A DNA stretch of 64,000 bases from Acinetobacter lwoffii (GTDB taxonomy: Bacteria; Pseudomonadota; Gammaproteobacteria; Pseudomonadales; Moraxellaceae), in the NCBI RefSeq assembly GCF_002321025.1, contig NZ_DCLL01000026.1, forward strand, positions 1 through 64,000, given 5' to 3'. Positions 44,139-53,155 of this stretch are shown piece after piece. Each line of letters begins with the position of its first letter. The first letter of the stretch is position 1. Both the position numbers and the translations under genes were made by a program. Under the pieces are notes generated by a model. That model was given only the letters and a program-made list of their open reading frames with translations. It was not told the DNA's origin and made no database searches.

Positions 44139-47100
44139 TTATGAATATTGCGGCTGGGATTCAGCCTGATACAGCTCCAGTGCATCATCCATGCTCATGC
44201 CCGCAGGCGGCGGAGGAATATCCACCGGCTTGGCCTGTTCATAGGACATGGCTTTGGCAGCTTTGGACTTGACCTGATACTCAATATGCAAGGCTTCTTT
44301 ACCAAAATAGTCACGCAATTTGGCTAAGAGCTCATCCAGTGGGGCGACTTTCCAGTTCAGACCCAGATGCAGTTCAGTCGTAGCATACGGATAGTCCAGA
44401 TACAGAATCACCGGAATATGTGCCGACATATCGACATTGCAATAAGGAGTCAGAATCTGCTGCAGGTCACGGCTCAAGCTCTTGCTGAAATGCTCGGCTG
44501 TGAGAGTAATCTTGATGCGATTGGCACGTTTCTGACGAATTTCATTCAGGCTAAATGCTTTGGTGAGGCGTCCCATCGGACGGTCAAAGCCTTCACGCTC
44601 ATAGATTTCGCCTTCAATCACCACCACTTTATCGAGCTGGATAATCTCTTTAAAGCGGTTGAAGCGTTCGTGATTGGCTGAAATCTCAATCCGTGCCGTA
44701 CCATCATCCAGTGTCATCATCATCCGGTTCGGGAAATTGGCAATATCCACCACCAGTCCTGCAAACACGGTGGTCACGCCACGGCGTGTCGGCGTCAGCT
44801 CATTGAGCTGACTAGGTACAAAGGCTTTCAGTTCATTGCGATACACATCAATCGGGTGGCCAGTCAGATACAGGCCAAGCGTGTCTTTTTCACCTTTCAG
44901 GCGAACTTCATCCGCCCAAGGTTTGACCGGTTTAGATGGCTTGCGCTGAACTTCTTCTACTTCGCCAAACAGGTCCATGATGCCGGTTTCACGATTGGAA
45001 CGTGCCTGTTCCGCAGCTTGAACCGCTTCAGGCAGTTGTGCCATCAGGTCGGCACGGTCAATGCCTAAGCAATCCAGTGCACCTGAACGAATCAGTGCTT
45101 CCAGAGTACGCTTATTGATTTTTTTTAGGTCAATACGATGACAGAAATCAAACAAGTCACGGAATGGACCTTCTTGCGCACGCGAGTCAATCACCGACTG
45201 CATCGCCGCTTCACCAACGCCTTTAATCGCCCCCAGACCATAGACAATGGTTTGCTCATCGATAGCATGGAATTGATACAGCGACATATTCACTGACGGT
45301 GGCAAAACTTCCAGATTATTCTTGCGACAGTCATCAATCAGGAATACCACGTTGTCGGTGTTCTGCATCTCCGAGGTCAATACCGCAGACAGGAATTCTG
45401 CCGGATAATGCGCTTTCAGCCATGCAGTTTGGTAGGCAACCAAAGCATAAGCAGCCGCATGCGATTTGTTAAAACCGTAGCCGGCGAACTTTTCCATATA
45501 GTCGAAGATATGGTTGGCCGTGGCTTCATCAATGTCTTTTTCCGATGCACCTTCAATAAAGATCTGGCGCTGTTTGACCATTTCTTCCGGTTTTTTCTTA
45601 CCCATCGCACGACGTAACAAGTCCGCGCCGCCGAGGGTATAGCCGGCACAATACTGTGCAGCCTGCATTACCTGTTCCTGATACACCATAATCCCGTAGG
45701 TGGGTTCTAGCACGCCTTCAAGCAAGGGATGCAGATATTCAAAATCGCCACCATGCATCCGGTGGATAAAGTCAGGAATTAGATCCATCGGGCCAGGACG
45801 GTAAAGTGACACGAAGGCAATAATTTCTTCAAATTTGCTTGGGCGTGCCTCTTTCAGCATCTTTTTCATGCCCACGGATTCAAACTGGAATACCGCAGTG
45901 GTGTTGGCATTGGCAAAGACCAAATACGCGTCTTTATCTTCAAGCGGGATATAGGCAATATCTAAAGGCTTGTCAGATTTGATGCGTTTATTGATATTTT
46001 TAACCGCATCTTCAATCACGGTCAGGTTACGCAGACCCAAGAAGTCAAACTTCACCAGACCTGCAGATTCGACATCGTCTTTATCGAACTGTGCCACACG
46101 TCCGGTACCATCTGCATCACACATGACCGCGGAGAAATCGGTAATCTTGGTTGGCGAGATCACCACACCACCGGCGTGTTTACCGGTGTTTCGGGTAATA
46201 CCTTCCAGTTTCAGTGCCATTTCCCAGATTTCGGCTGCATCGTCATGGTCTGGATTGGATGGATTGGTGACGATATCTTTAAGCTGAGGTTCAGCTTCCA
46301 GCGACTCAAGCAGGCTTAGACCTAAAGGCTTGGTTGGGATCATTTTCGAGATACGATCCGCCAGACCATAAGATTTACCCAAAACGCGGGCAACATCACG
46401 AATCGCACCTTTGGCAGCCATGGTACCGAATGTTGCAATCTGGGAGACCGCATCACGGCCATAGGTACGTGCTACATAGTCAATTACGCGGTCACGGCCT
46501 GCGATACAGAAATCGACGTCGAAGTCGGGCATCGAAACACGTTCCGGGTTCAAGAAACGTTCGAACAGCAGTTCATAACGCAGTGGATCAAGATCGGTAA
46601 TTTTTAAGCTATAGGCGACCAGTGAACCTGCACCCGAACCACGGCCCGGACCGACCGGAACGCCGTTACTTTTCGACCACTGAATGAAGTCCATCACGAT
46701 CAGGAAGTAGCCCGGGAATCCCATCGAGTTAATGATGTTAATCTCGTATTCGATACGCTCATCATAAGGCTTGCGGATTTCTGGCCAGTCTTCATCACGT
46801 TGTTCAGGCGGATACAGGAAATTCAGGCGTTCTTCCAGACCTTCTTTGGACAAGTGTGCAAAGAAGGTATCAATGGTATGACCTTCAGGAATCGGATAAT
46901 CAGGCAGGAAGTATTTGCCCAGTTGCAGCGTCACATTACAGCGTTTGGCAATGTGATAGGTGTTCTCAATCGCAGATGGAATATCCGAGAACAGCGCCGT
47001 CATTTCTTCAGCAGATTTGAAATATTGTTCAGGTGAATAGGTTTTAGGGCGGCGGTTGTCACCAAGCACATAACCATCTGCAATACATACCCGTGCTTCA

Positions 47101-47711
47101 TGCGCTTCATAATCTTCACGGGTCATGAAATGCACATCATTATGTGCGACCACACCGATATTGTATTTTTTTGCCAGCTTAACGGCTTCCAGAATAAAGT
47201 TATCTTCATCCGGACGATTGGTACGGGTCAGGGCAAGATAAACACGATTACCAAATTTTTCGACCCATTCTTCTAGCAGCGGTTCCGCTTTTTGCGGATT
47301 TGAACTCATCAGCATTTTGCCGACATCGGAATGCATGCCGAGCAGGGCAATCATGTCCTCAGGCTGATTTAAAATCCATTGTTTTTGAACGCAGGGAATA
47401 TCCAGTTGCTGGCCACTGATAAAGCCTTCAGATACTAATTCAGTCAAATTACGCCAGCCGGTATTGGTCATGGCCAATAAGGTCATGCGATGTTCGGCAT
47501 CATTCAGGCGAATTTCAGAACCCAGAATCGGCTTGATGCCTTTGCTCAGACATTTGCCATAGAACTTGACGGCAGCATGCAGGTTAGAAAGATCCGTGAG
47601 CGCAAGGGCAGGCATCTGTTCTTCTTCGGCAGCTTTGACCAAGTCAGGTATCCGTACGATGGATTCAGTAATCGAAAATTCTGTATGAATACCAAGATGA
47701 ACAAAGTGCAT
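44139..47711 (-). CDS. dnaE: DNA polymerase III alpha subunit
   Basis: DnaE is the replicative polymerase subunit. The 1190-residue protein (E. coli 1160) has the PHP domain (HLGIHTEFSITESIVRI at the start) and the palm-domain PDFDVDFC with catalytic aspartates near residue 400. GRGSGAGSLVAYSLKITDLDP lies just before it. Later come the beta-binding/tandem helix-hairpin-helix region (GIDRADLMAQL, LRDLFDFCHRIDLKKINKRTLEALIRSGALD in blocks) and a C-terminal OB fold. It is monocistronic here, next to trmJ on the same strand. Confidence 0.98.
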   Translation of the reverse strand: MHFVHLGIHTEFSITESIVRIPDLVKAAEEEQMPALALTDLSNLHAAVKFYGKCLSKGIKPILGSEIRLNDAEHRMTLLAMTNTGWRNLTELVSEGFISGQQLDIPCVQKQWILNQPEDMIALLGMHSDVGKMLMSSNPQKAEPLLEEWVEKFGNRVYLALTRTNRPDEDNFILEAVKLAKKYNIGVVAHNDVHFMTREDYEAHEARVCIADGYVLGDNRRPKTYSPEQYFKSAEEMTALFSDIPSAIENTYHIAKRCNVTLQLGKYFLPDYPIPEGHTIDTFFAHLSKEGLEERLNFLYPPEQRDEDWPEIRKPYDERIEYEINIINSMGFPGYFLIVMDFIQWSKSNGVPVGPGRGSGAGSLVAYSLKITDLDPLRYELLFERFLNPERVSMPDFDVDFCIAGRDRVIDYVARTYGRDAVSQIATFGTMAAKGAIRDVARVLGKSYGLADRISKMIPTKPLGLSLLESLEAEPQLKDIVTNPSNPDHDDAAEIWEMALKLEGITRNTGKHAGGVVISPTKITDFSAVMCDADGTGRVAQFDKDDVESAGLVKFDFLGLRNLTVIEDAVKNINKRIKSDKPLDIAYIPLEDKDAYLVFANANTTAVFQFESVGMKKMLKEARPSKFEEIIAFVSLYRPGPMDLIPDFIHRMHGGDFEYLHPLLEGVLEPTYGIMVYQEQVMQAAQYCAGYTLGGADLLRRAMGKKKPEEMVKQRQIFIEGASEKDIDEATANHIFDYMEKFAGYGFNKSHAAAYALVAYQTAWLKAHYPAEFLSAVLTSEMQNTDNVVFLIDDCRKNNLEVLPPSVNMSLYQFHAIDEQTIVYGLGAIKGVGEAAMQSVIDSRAQEGPFRDLFDFCHRIDLKKINKRTLEALIRSGALDCLGIDRADLMAQLPEAVQAAEQARSNRETGIMDLFGEVEEVQRKPSKPVKPWADEVRLKGEKDTLGLYLTGHPIDVYRNELKAFVPSQLNELTPTRRGVTTVFAGLVVDIANFPNRMMMTLDDGTARIEISANHERFNRFKEIIQLDKVVVIEGEIYEREGFDRPMGRLTKAFSLNEIRQKRANRIKITLTAEHFSKSLSRDLQQILTPYCNVDMSAHIPVILYLDYPYATTELHLGLNWKVAPLDELLAKLRDYFGKEALHIEYQVKSKAAKAMSYEQAKPVDIPPPPAGMSMDDALELYQAESQPQYS

Positions 47712-47849
47712 AGATGAGTCCCTGCTAAAACCATTGAATAGTTTAACATGGGATTTATTGTTTCAGTTTGAAATTGAGGGGAAATGGCTAACTTTTAGGT
47801 CAAGTTTGAATTTGATTTTTTAAGCTGATTATTTAGTTAGTTGTTAGAA

Positions 47850-47985
47850 GATATTTTCTTTTACTTTTGACGGGACAAAAGTAACAAAACCCCTTTGTTG
47901 ATCTGATGGCACTTCCTGAGCAAGCTTTAAGCATTGCTTTAAAGCTTGTGCAAGACAGAACAACGGCGACTTCCTGTCGCCGTGG
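47850..47985. repeat. Structured intergenic element with three hairpins (possible dispersed repeat)
   Basis: Three inverted repeats lie in a row. The first is TTACTTTTG/CAAAAGTAA with a six-base loop (47861-47884). The second is CAAGCTTTAA paired with TTTAAAGCTTG with one bulge (47921-47948). The third is CGGCGAC/GTCGCCG with a five-base loop (47964-47982). A minus-strand frame of 69 codons runs through it but looks like a by-product. The compact, multi-hairpin build resembles dispersed repetitive intergenic elements; I believe similar sequences recur in Acinetobacter genomes, but I could not check. Confidence 0.5.
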
Positions 47986-48050
47986 CACGTATCAAATAGT
48001 TGCAGGACTTTACTTTGAAATAATGAGAAAGGGATCGTAAGTATTAAAAA

Positions 48051-48082
48051 CAATAAAACCCTCTTTTTAGAGGGCTTTATTC
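48051..48082 (-). terminator. metNI terminator
   Basis: On the minus strand the stem AATAAAGCCCTCT/AGAGGGTTTTATT lies 17 bases after the metI stop, with T in the descending arm. Confidence 0.82.
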
Positions 48083-48098
48083 ATACATAAAAACTAGC

Positions 48099-48794
48099 TT
48101 AACGAAGTCGGGATAACCAGTCACCGAGGCTTTGTACAATCTGTACCAAAATCAATAACACAATCACCGTCATGATCACCACAGAGGTATCAAAACGCTG
48201 ATAACCGTAAGAAATGGCCAGATCACCGATACCGCCGGCACCGACAGCACCCGCCATTGCGGTTGCACCAATCAAACTGATGGTGGCAGTGGTCAGGTTC
48301 AGAATCAGTGAACTACGCGCTTCAGGTAAGACAAATTTAAAAATAATCTGCATTGGGGTTGCACCCATCGCTTGCGCAGATTCAATAATGCCTTCATTCA
48401 CTTCCAGTAATGAAGTTTCTACTAAACGTCCAATATAAGGGCCGACATAGATGGTCAGTGGTACAATTGCGGCCCAGGTGCCAATTGAAGTGCCGACCAA
48501 AAACTTGGTCAGCGGAATAACGGCAATCAGTAGAATAATAAATGGTAGTGAACGTAGCGCATTGACAATCGGATTGAGACCGTGATAAATCACACGATTT
48601 TGCAAGATGCCGTTAGGACGCGTCACCACTAAAGTAATTGCCTGAATAAAACCCCAGATACAGCCAAACAGCATTGCGAAGAACACCATATGAAAGGTTT
48701 CTTGCAGCGCTGTCACAAATTGATCCATCGACAGCGAGCTTTTCCAGAACGGCGCAGTAATTGTCGTCAGCCACTGTACAATTAAATCTCTCAT
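48099..48794 (-). CDS. metI: Methionine ABC transporter permease MetI
   Basis: This 231-residue inner-membrane permease of the D/L-methionine importer (E. coli 217) has five predicted helices. The conserved loop EVNEGIIESAQAMGATPMQIIFKFVLPEA (blocks near residues 130-158), with the Ala-Met-Gly of the EAA motif, contacts the ATPase. It overlaps metN by four bases (ATGA). The gene order metQ-metN-metI differs from E. coli metNIQ. Confidence 0.95.
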   Translation of the reverse strand: MRDLIVQWLTTITAPFWKSSLSMDQFVTALQETFHMVFFAMLFGCIWGFIQAITLVVTRPNGILQNRVIYHGLNPIVNALRSLPFIILLIAVIPLTKFLVGTSIGTWAAIVPLTIYVGPYIGRLVETSLLEVNEGIIESAQAMGATPMQIIFKFVLPEARSSLILNLTTATISLIGATAMAGAVGAGGIGDLAISYGYQRFDTSVVIMTVIVLLILVQIVQSLGDWLSRLR

Positions 48795-49816
48795 GCCTGT
48801 ACTCCTGCTTGATCTACCTGTACGCCGTTATCTTTCAGATATTGCACTGCAGCGCTAATCTCTGCGGAATCACCCAGGAGCTGAATAAACATCTGACCAA
48901 TCACCGAACCATTAATTTCGGTCATGTTGGCAAACAGGATATTTAAACTGATATCAAACTGTTTAATCACGGCCTGAATCACCGTTTCCTGTGCCGAGCT
49001 ACCAAGGAATTTTAAACAATAAATACTGTGATGATTCTGGTTTTCCAGATTATTCAGAATATTGACCGGCAAATGTTGCTGAAGCACGGTTTGAATAAAA
49101 TTTTTGGTGGTCGGGTGTTGCGGCTGACTGAAGATCTGTAGCGTGCTGCCGGTTTCAATCACATCACCTTTTTCCATCACAGCGACATAATCACAGACGG
49201 TTTCAATTACATCCATTTCATGAGTGACCATGACAATGGTAATACCTTGCTCTTGATTGATTTTTTTGAGTAATTGCAGAACTGATTTGGTGGTTTGTGG
49301 ATCGAGTGCCGAAGTCGCTTCATCACAAAGTAAAATCTTGGGATGGTTGGCAAGGGCACGGGCAATCCCGACGCGCTGTTTTTGACCACCAGACAATTCA
49401 TCCGGAAAAGCCTGCCGTTTATGTTTCAGGTCAATAAAATCTAATAATTCTTCGAGGCGTTTTTCCCGTTCAGCCTTGCTCCAGCCCAGAAGCTTCATAG
49501 GCATTTCGATATTGGCCGCCACGGTTTTGGTTTGCATTAAATTAAAATGCTGGAAAATCATGCCGATATTGGCACGTTCTTGACGCAATGTTTTGGCATC
49601 GAGTGCGGTAAAATCTGTTCCATTAATGATAATCTGACCTGAGCTTGGACGCTCAAGTAAATTAATCAGACGGATGAGGGTACTTTTACCGGCACCACTA
49701 TAACCGATGATGCCAAAAATACTGCCGGTTGGAATCGATAGATTAATCTGATTCAAGGCATGCAAGGTTTGACCCTTAAGCTCATACTGTTTTGAAATAT
49801 CTTTAAATTCAATCAT
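48791..49816 (-). CDS. metN: Methionine ABC transporter ATP-binding protein MetN
   Basis: MetN powers methionine uptake. The 341-residue protein has Walker A GYSGAGKSTLIR near residues 37-48, signature LSGGQKQRVGIARAL near 139-153 and Walker B ILLCDEATSALDP near 159-171. Beyond about residue 260 it carries the C-terminal NIL (regulatory) domain that binds methionine and inhibits transport when it is plentiful. It follows metQ with a terminator in the 76-base gap. Confidence 0.96.
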   Translation of the reverse strand: MIEFKDISKQYELKGQTLHALNQINLSIPTGSIFGIIGYSGAGKSTLIRLINLLERPSSGQIIINGTDFTALDAKTLRQERANIGMIFQHFNLMQTKTVAANIEMPMKLLGWSKAEREKRLEELLDFIDLKHKRQAFPDELSGGQKQRVGIARALANHPKILLCDEATSALDPQTTKSVLQLLKKINQEQGITIVMVTHEMDVIETVCDYVAVMEKGDVIETGSTLQIFSQPQHPTTKNFIQTVLQQHLPVNILNNLENQNHHSIYCLKFLGSSAQETVIQAVIKQFDISLNILFANMTEINGSVIGQMFIQLLGDSAEISAAVQYLKDNGVQVDQAGVQA

Positions 49817-49840
49817 AGTGTCAAAAACTGCATCACGGAT

Positions 49841-49873
49841 AAAAAAACAGGCAAGAAATCGTCCTTGCCTGTT
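49841..49873 (-). terminator. Terminator or attenuator between metQ and metN
   Basis: On the minus strand a perfect 10-bp stem AACAGGCAAG/CTTGCCTGTT with an eight-base loop is followed by T. It sits 20 bases after metQ and 25 bases before metN, on the strand of all three genes. It should reduce read-through into metNI. Confidence 0.82.
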
Positions 49874-49892
49874 CTAAAAGACTATTATAGTA

Positions 49893-50768
49893 CTATTTTG
49901 ATTCAGTTAAATACGTCACCGGCTTGTTTACTGCAACTTTAGTGCCACCAAAATTTTCATCGACATACGCTTGAACTGCTGGCGTATGATACAAGGCACC
50001 TACTTTTTGCAGTACAGGATCCGTTTGACGATCTGCTGCAACTGCTAAAACGTTTACATTCATTTTTGTGCTTTGATCAATTGGCTCATAGTAAACCGCA
50101 TCTTTTAATACGTTTAAACCGCCTTCCATTGCCAGCGTATTGCCTAGCACAATCGCATCAACTTCATCTTTTACACGGACTGCAGTTGCCATTTGAATGG
50201 GCTTAATCACGATTTGTTTTGCATTTTCAGCCACATCAGCTGTTGTGCCTTTTACATTGTCAAAGCCAGCTTTTAATTTGACCAGACCTGCCGATTGTAA
50301 AAGTAGTAACGCGCGTGATTCATTTGCACCGTCGTTTGGAATGGCAATGGTTGCACCTGTTTTAAACTCATTCAAAGATTTTACTTTGCTTGAGTAAATT
50401 CCCATTGGTTCTAAATAGGTGGTAGACAATGGTGCAATTTTTGCTGTATTGGCATCATTATACGCAACCATATAGGCATATGACTGGAATGCATTGACAT
50501 CGATTTCTTTATTGGCAACGGCTGTGTTCATTGACACATAGTCAGTGAAATTTTTCACATCAAGTTTAATGCCGGCTGCTTTGGTTTCAGGTAATGTGGC
50601 GATATAGCGCCATACATCTGCATCTGAACCGGTCGATGCCATGGTTACGGTTTGAAGGCCATTCGCATCTTTGGCTTGTGCTGCATCATTGGCAGGCGCT
50701 TCTTGTTTGCCACACCCAGTCAAAGTTAATACAGAGGCACTCAATAAAACGCCAAGTAATTTTTTCAT
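49893..50768 (-). CDS. metQ: Methionine-binding lipoprotein MetQ
   Basis: MetQ is the substrate-binding lipoprotein of the methionine importer. The 291-residue precursor (E. coli 271) has lipobox LTGC (Cys19) and the NlpA/MetQ family segments VKNFTDYVSMNTAVANKEIDVNAFQSYAYM (in blocks near 75-104) and TIAIPNDGANESRALLLLQSAGLVKLK near 144-170. It is first in the transcript and probably made in excess because a terminator follows it. A possible promoter lies about 30 bases upstream of the start. Confidence 0.96.
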   Translation of the reverse strand: MKKLLGVLLSASVLTLTGCGKQEAPANDAAQAKDANGLQTVTMASTGSDADVWRYIATLPETKAAGIKLDVKNFTDYVSMNTAVANKEIDVNAFQSYAYMVAYNDANTAKIAPLSTTYLEPMGIYSSKVKSLNEFKTGATIAIPNDGANESRALLLLQSAGLVKLKAGFDNVKGTTADVAENAKQIVIKPIQMATAVRVKDEVDAIVLGNTLAMEGGLNVLKDAVYYEPIDQSTKMNVNVLAVAADRQTDPVLQKVGALYHTPAVQAYVDENFGGTKVAVNKPVTYLTESK

Positions 50769-50797
50769 GAAATTTTCCTAATTTTAATCTTGCCTAG

Positions 50798-50825
50798 AGT
50801 ATAAGCATTTTTAAATCGTGTTAAA
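50798..50825 (-). promoter_or_regulatory. Putative metQ promoter
   Basis: On the minus strand TTTAAC (50825-50820), a 16-base spacer and TATACT (50803-50798) lie about 30 bases before the metQ start. It is a plausible sigma-70 promoter read by eye only. Confidence 0.4.
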
Positions 50826-51450
50826 TAAGATTTTTATACGATCTAAGTATGTGTCCTGATCGTTGTTGGTACTGGCCTTAAACTAAAAGATCCAAGCCTA
50901 CAGCAATCGTTCTGGTGAACGCGATCAAGTCAGAAATGCCACAAACCTGATTGTAAATAATCTATTTTGGAGAGAAAAAATAGATAGTTTATAAGCACAT
51001 GAAGTAGTTTGAGCATTCTGGGATTGTCGATATCATAGCAATAAATCTATATTCGATATACTGGATAGCAAAGCCTTGTTTAGCTCTTTAATTGAATAAA
51101 AAAACCAAGTTGTTTTATAAAAATATTAATAAAAACAATATTTTATTTATAGTAGGGATATGGTTTTTAGGGAGTTGTTTAAATAGTGATCTTTATAAGA
51201 TTTTATCCAATCTAAATCATAAAAATGGATATATATGATTTATTGATGGAATCAAAGTAGCGTTGCGCTGTTCTAGACATCAGGGTGTTATCTCGATTCA
51301 GCGTCTTTGGGAAATAGCACATAACCTCATCGTCTGTGCATATTTGGATAAATGGGTCGGTGTCGGCGTCTTGCTATTAGATTTGCATAAATTTATTAGG
51401 GATGAGCATACAGTTTTTGTCAAAAATTTAGGTAATTTCAAAAGGTTGCA

Positions 51451-51664
51451 TTGAGGGGCTTAGGTAACGCCGAGTTTAAGGAGTTATATAAAGCTTTGAA
51501 TAAGTTGCATGAGGAAATCACCTATGCTTTAGATATAAAAAATTGAAGTAGATGTTCAAACTTATAACGATAAATTCCCATATTTGTATGACTACTATCA
51601 TGAGCATCTAAAGCACAAAGAAAAATTTGAAGAGATTGCTAATAATTACCTTATTGCAAAATAA
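51451..51664 (+). pseudogene. Remnant of an unknown gene, broken at a homopolymer
   Basis: A plus-strand frame begins near TTG 51451 and reads LRGLGNAEFKELYKALNKL and onward, then stops at a TGA just after a run of six A at 51537-51542. If that run had five A, reading would continue to DVQTYNDKFPYLYDYYHEHL and end at the TAA at 51662-51664, giving about 70 residues. The sequence looks like real protein (helical, charged, with aromatic residues), but I do not recognise it. It ends directly before the purD terminator. Confidence 0.45.
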
Positions 51665-51665
51665 G

Positions 51666-51691
51666 AAAACCCCGCACTCAGCGGGGTTTTT
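51666..51691 (-). terminator. purD terminator
   Basis: A perfect GC-rich stem CCCCGC/GCGGGG lies between A and T runs, 18 bases after the purD stop. Confidence 0.88.
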
Positions 51692-51709
51692 ACTTAATCA
51701 AAATTAAGA

Positions 51710-52993
51710 TTAAGCATTTTCACGTGCAATGGCACGGTAACCGATATCTTTACGATATTGAACGCCGTCGAATGTCACTTTTTTGCAAAGTTCCAAAGCT
51801 TTGGCTTGTGCTTCACCAATCGTATTACCAAGCGCAGTTACGCAAAGTACACGACCACCCGCAGTCACAATCTCGCCATTTTCATTGGCTTTCGTACCGG
51901 CATGGAAAACTTTTGCATCAGTCATTTCAGTGTCTAAACCAGAAATCACATCACCATTGCTTGATGTTTCTGGGTAGCCTTTTGATGCCAGTACGATACC
52001 GACAGTCTTGCGCTCATCCCATTCAGCTTCTTTCGGTAAATTACCGTCTAAGCCTGCTTGAACCAAATCCACTAAAGATGATTTTAAACGCATCATGATG
52101 GGTTGAGTTTCAGGGTCGCCAAAACGACAGTTGAACTCGATCACTTTCGGTTGACCTTGTTCATCAATCATCAAGCCAGCGTACAAGAAACCAGTATAAA
52201 CGTGACCGTCTTTTTTCATACCTTCAACGGTAGGACGCATCACTTCATTCATGGTTTTTTCAAATACATCCGCAGTCACAACAGGCGCAGGCGAGTAAGC
52301 ACCCATACCACCCGTGTTTGGACCTTGGTCGCCTTCAAAGATACGTTTGTGATCTTGTGAAGTCGCCATAGGTAAGATGTTGTCGCCATCAATCATACAA
52401 ATGAAAGATGCTTCTTCGCCTGCAAGGAATTCTTCAATTACAACGCGAGAACCTGCATCGCCAAATTTGTTGCCTGCAAGCATGTCATCGATCGCATCAA
52501 ATGCTTCTTGATTGGTCATGGCAACGATCACGCCTTTGCCCGCAGCAAGACCGTCGGCCTTAATGACGATCGGCGCACCATTTTTTTCAACAAATGCTTT
52601 CGCAGCATCTACTTCTGTAAATACATCGTAAAACGCAGTTGGAATGTTGTGGCGTTTTAAGAAATGTTTCGCGAAAGCTTTAGAGCCTTCAAGCTGCGCA
52701 GCAAATTGAGTTGGACCCCAAATTTTTACACCCGCTTCACGGCAAGCATCAACGACACCGTTTACCAATGGAGCTTCTGGGCCGACAATGACAAGCTCAA
52801 CGGCATTGTTTTTTGCGAAATCGATAATCGCAGCATTGTCTAAAATACTTAAATTTACGTTTTCACATTTATTTTCAGTGGCTGTACCTGCGTTGCCCGG
52901 AGCAACAAAGACTTTTGCAACTTTATCGTCTTGTGCGATTTTCCATGCAAGTGCATGTTCACGACCGCCATTACCCAAAACTAAAATATTCAT
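51710..52993 (-). CDS. purD: Phosphoribosylamine-glycine ligase
   Basis: PurD joins glycine to phosphoribosylamine in purine synthesis. The 427-residue ATP-grasp enzyme (E. coli 429) has NGGREHALAWK at the start, the ATP-grasp block IKADGLAAGKGVIVA near 145-160, EEFLAGEEASFICMIDG near 185-202, GPNTGGMGAYSPAP and FNCRFGDPETQ near 285-295 (metal ligands). It follows purH on the same strand, as in Pseudomonas, but the gap contains hairpin repeats rather than a simple spacer. Confidence 0.97.
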   Translation of the reverse strand: MNILVLGNGGREHALAWKIAQDDKVAKVFVAPGNAGTATENKCENVNLSILDNAAIIDFAKNNAVELVIVGPEAPLVNGVVDACREAGVKIWGPTQFAAQLEGSKAFAKHFLKRHNIPTAFYDVFTEVDAAKAFVEKNGAPIVIKADGLAAGKGVIVAMTNQEAFDAIDDMLAGNKFGDAGSRVVIEEFLAGEEASFICMIDGDNILPMATSQDHKRIFEGDQGPNTGGMGAYSPAPVVTADVFEKTMNEVMRPTVEGMKKDGHVYTGFLYAGLMIDEQGQPKVIEFNCRFGDPETQPIMMRLKSSLVDLVQAGLDGNLPKEAEWDERKTVGIVLASKGYPETSSNGDVISGLDTEMTDAKVFHAGTKANENGEIVTAGGRVLCVTALGNTIGEAQAKALELCKKVTFDGVQYRKDIGYRAIARENA

Positions 52994-53064
52994 CTAAAAA
53001 TCCCTCAAAAGAATAGAATCCCACCTTGCGAAGCCATGCTTCTCACCCTGTAAAAAAGAAGGGC

Positions 53065-53132
53065 TTCACGAATAAAAATGTCCCTTTATTTGTGAAAAGT
53101 CCCCCTTTTTACAAAGGGGGATTTAGGGGGAT
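53065..53132. repeat. Inverted-repeat element between purH and purD (REP-like)
   Basis: Two hairpins lie next to each other. The first is TTCACGAATAAA/TTTATTTGTGAA with an eight-base loop (53065-53096, one G-T). The second is a perfect CCCCCTTT/AAAGGGGG with a four-base loop (53101-53120), followed by ATTTAGGGGGAT. G/C-run palindromes of this type look like dispersed intergenic repeats; I recall similar ones in Acinetobacter genomes but could not check. It could also act as a terminator or as an mRNA-stabilising structure between purH and purD. Confidence 0.55.
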
Positions 53133-53155
53133 TAATAAATACGACTTTGAATCAA

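Larger units (their letters stand above)
50769..51709. other. AT-rich intergenic stretch with gene remnants
   Basis: This is nearly 0.95 kb with no intact gene. It contains the metQ promoter region at the left, a perfect inverted repeat ATCTATTTT/AAAATAGAT (50960-50985), AT-rich hairpins near 51110-51170, a 63-codon plus-strand frame (51263-51454) of unclear status, a broken frame at 51451-51664 and the purD terminator at the right end. The base composition changes along it (51250-51370 is more GC-rich), suggesting pieces of different origin. Confidence 0.55.

Noticed and set aside
47844..48053. 69-codon minus-strand frame between dnaE and metI
   Set aside because: It lies entirely over the hairpin-rich element and the metI terminator side, so it is more likely a by-product of a repeat than a gene.
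51263..51454. 63-codon frame left of the broken remnant
   Set aside because: There is no ribosome-binding site, no recognised domain and no link to neighbouring genes; kept only as part of the degraded region.
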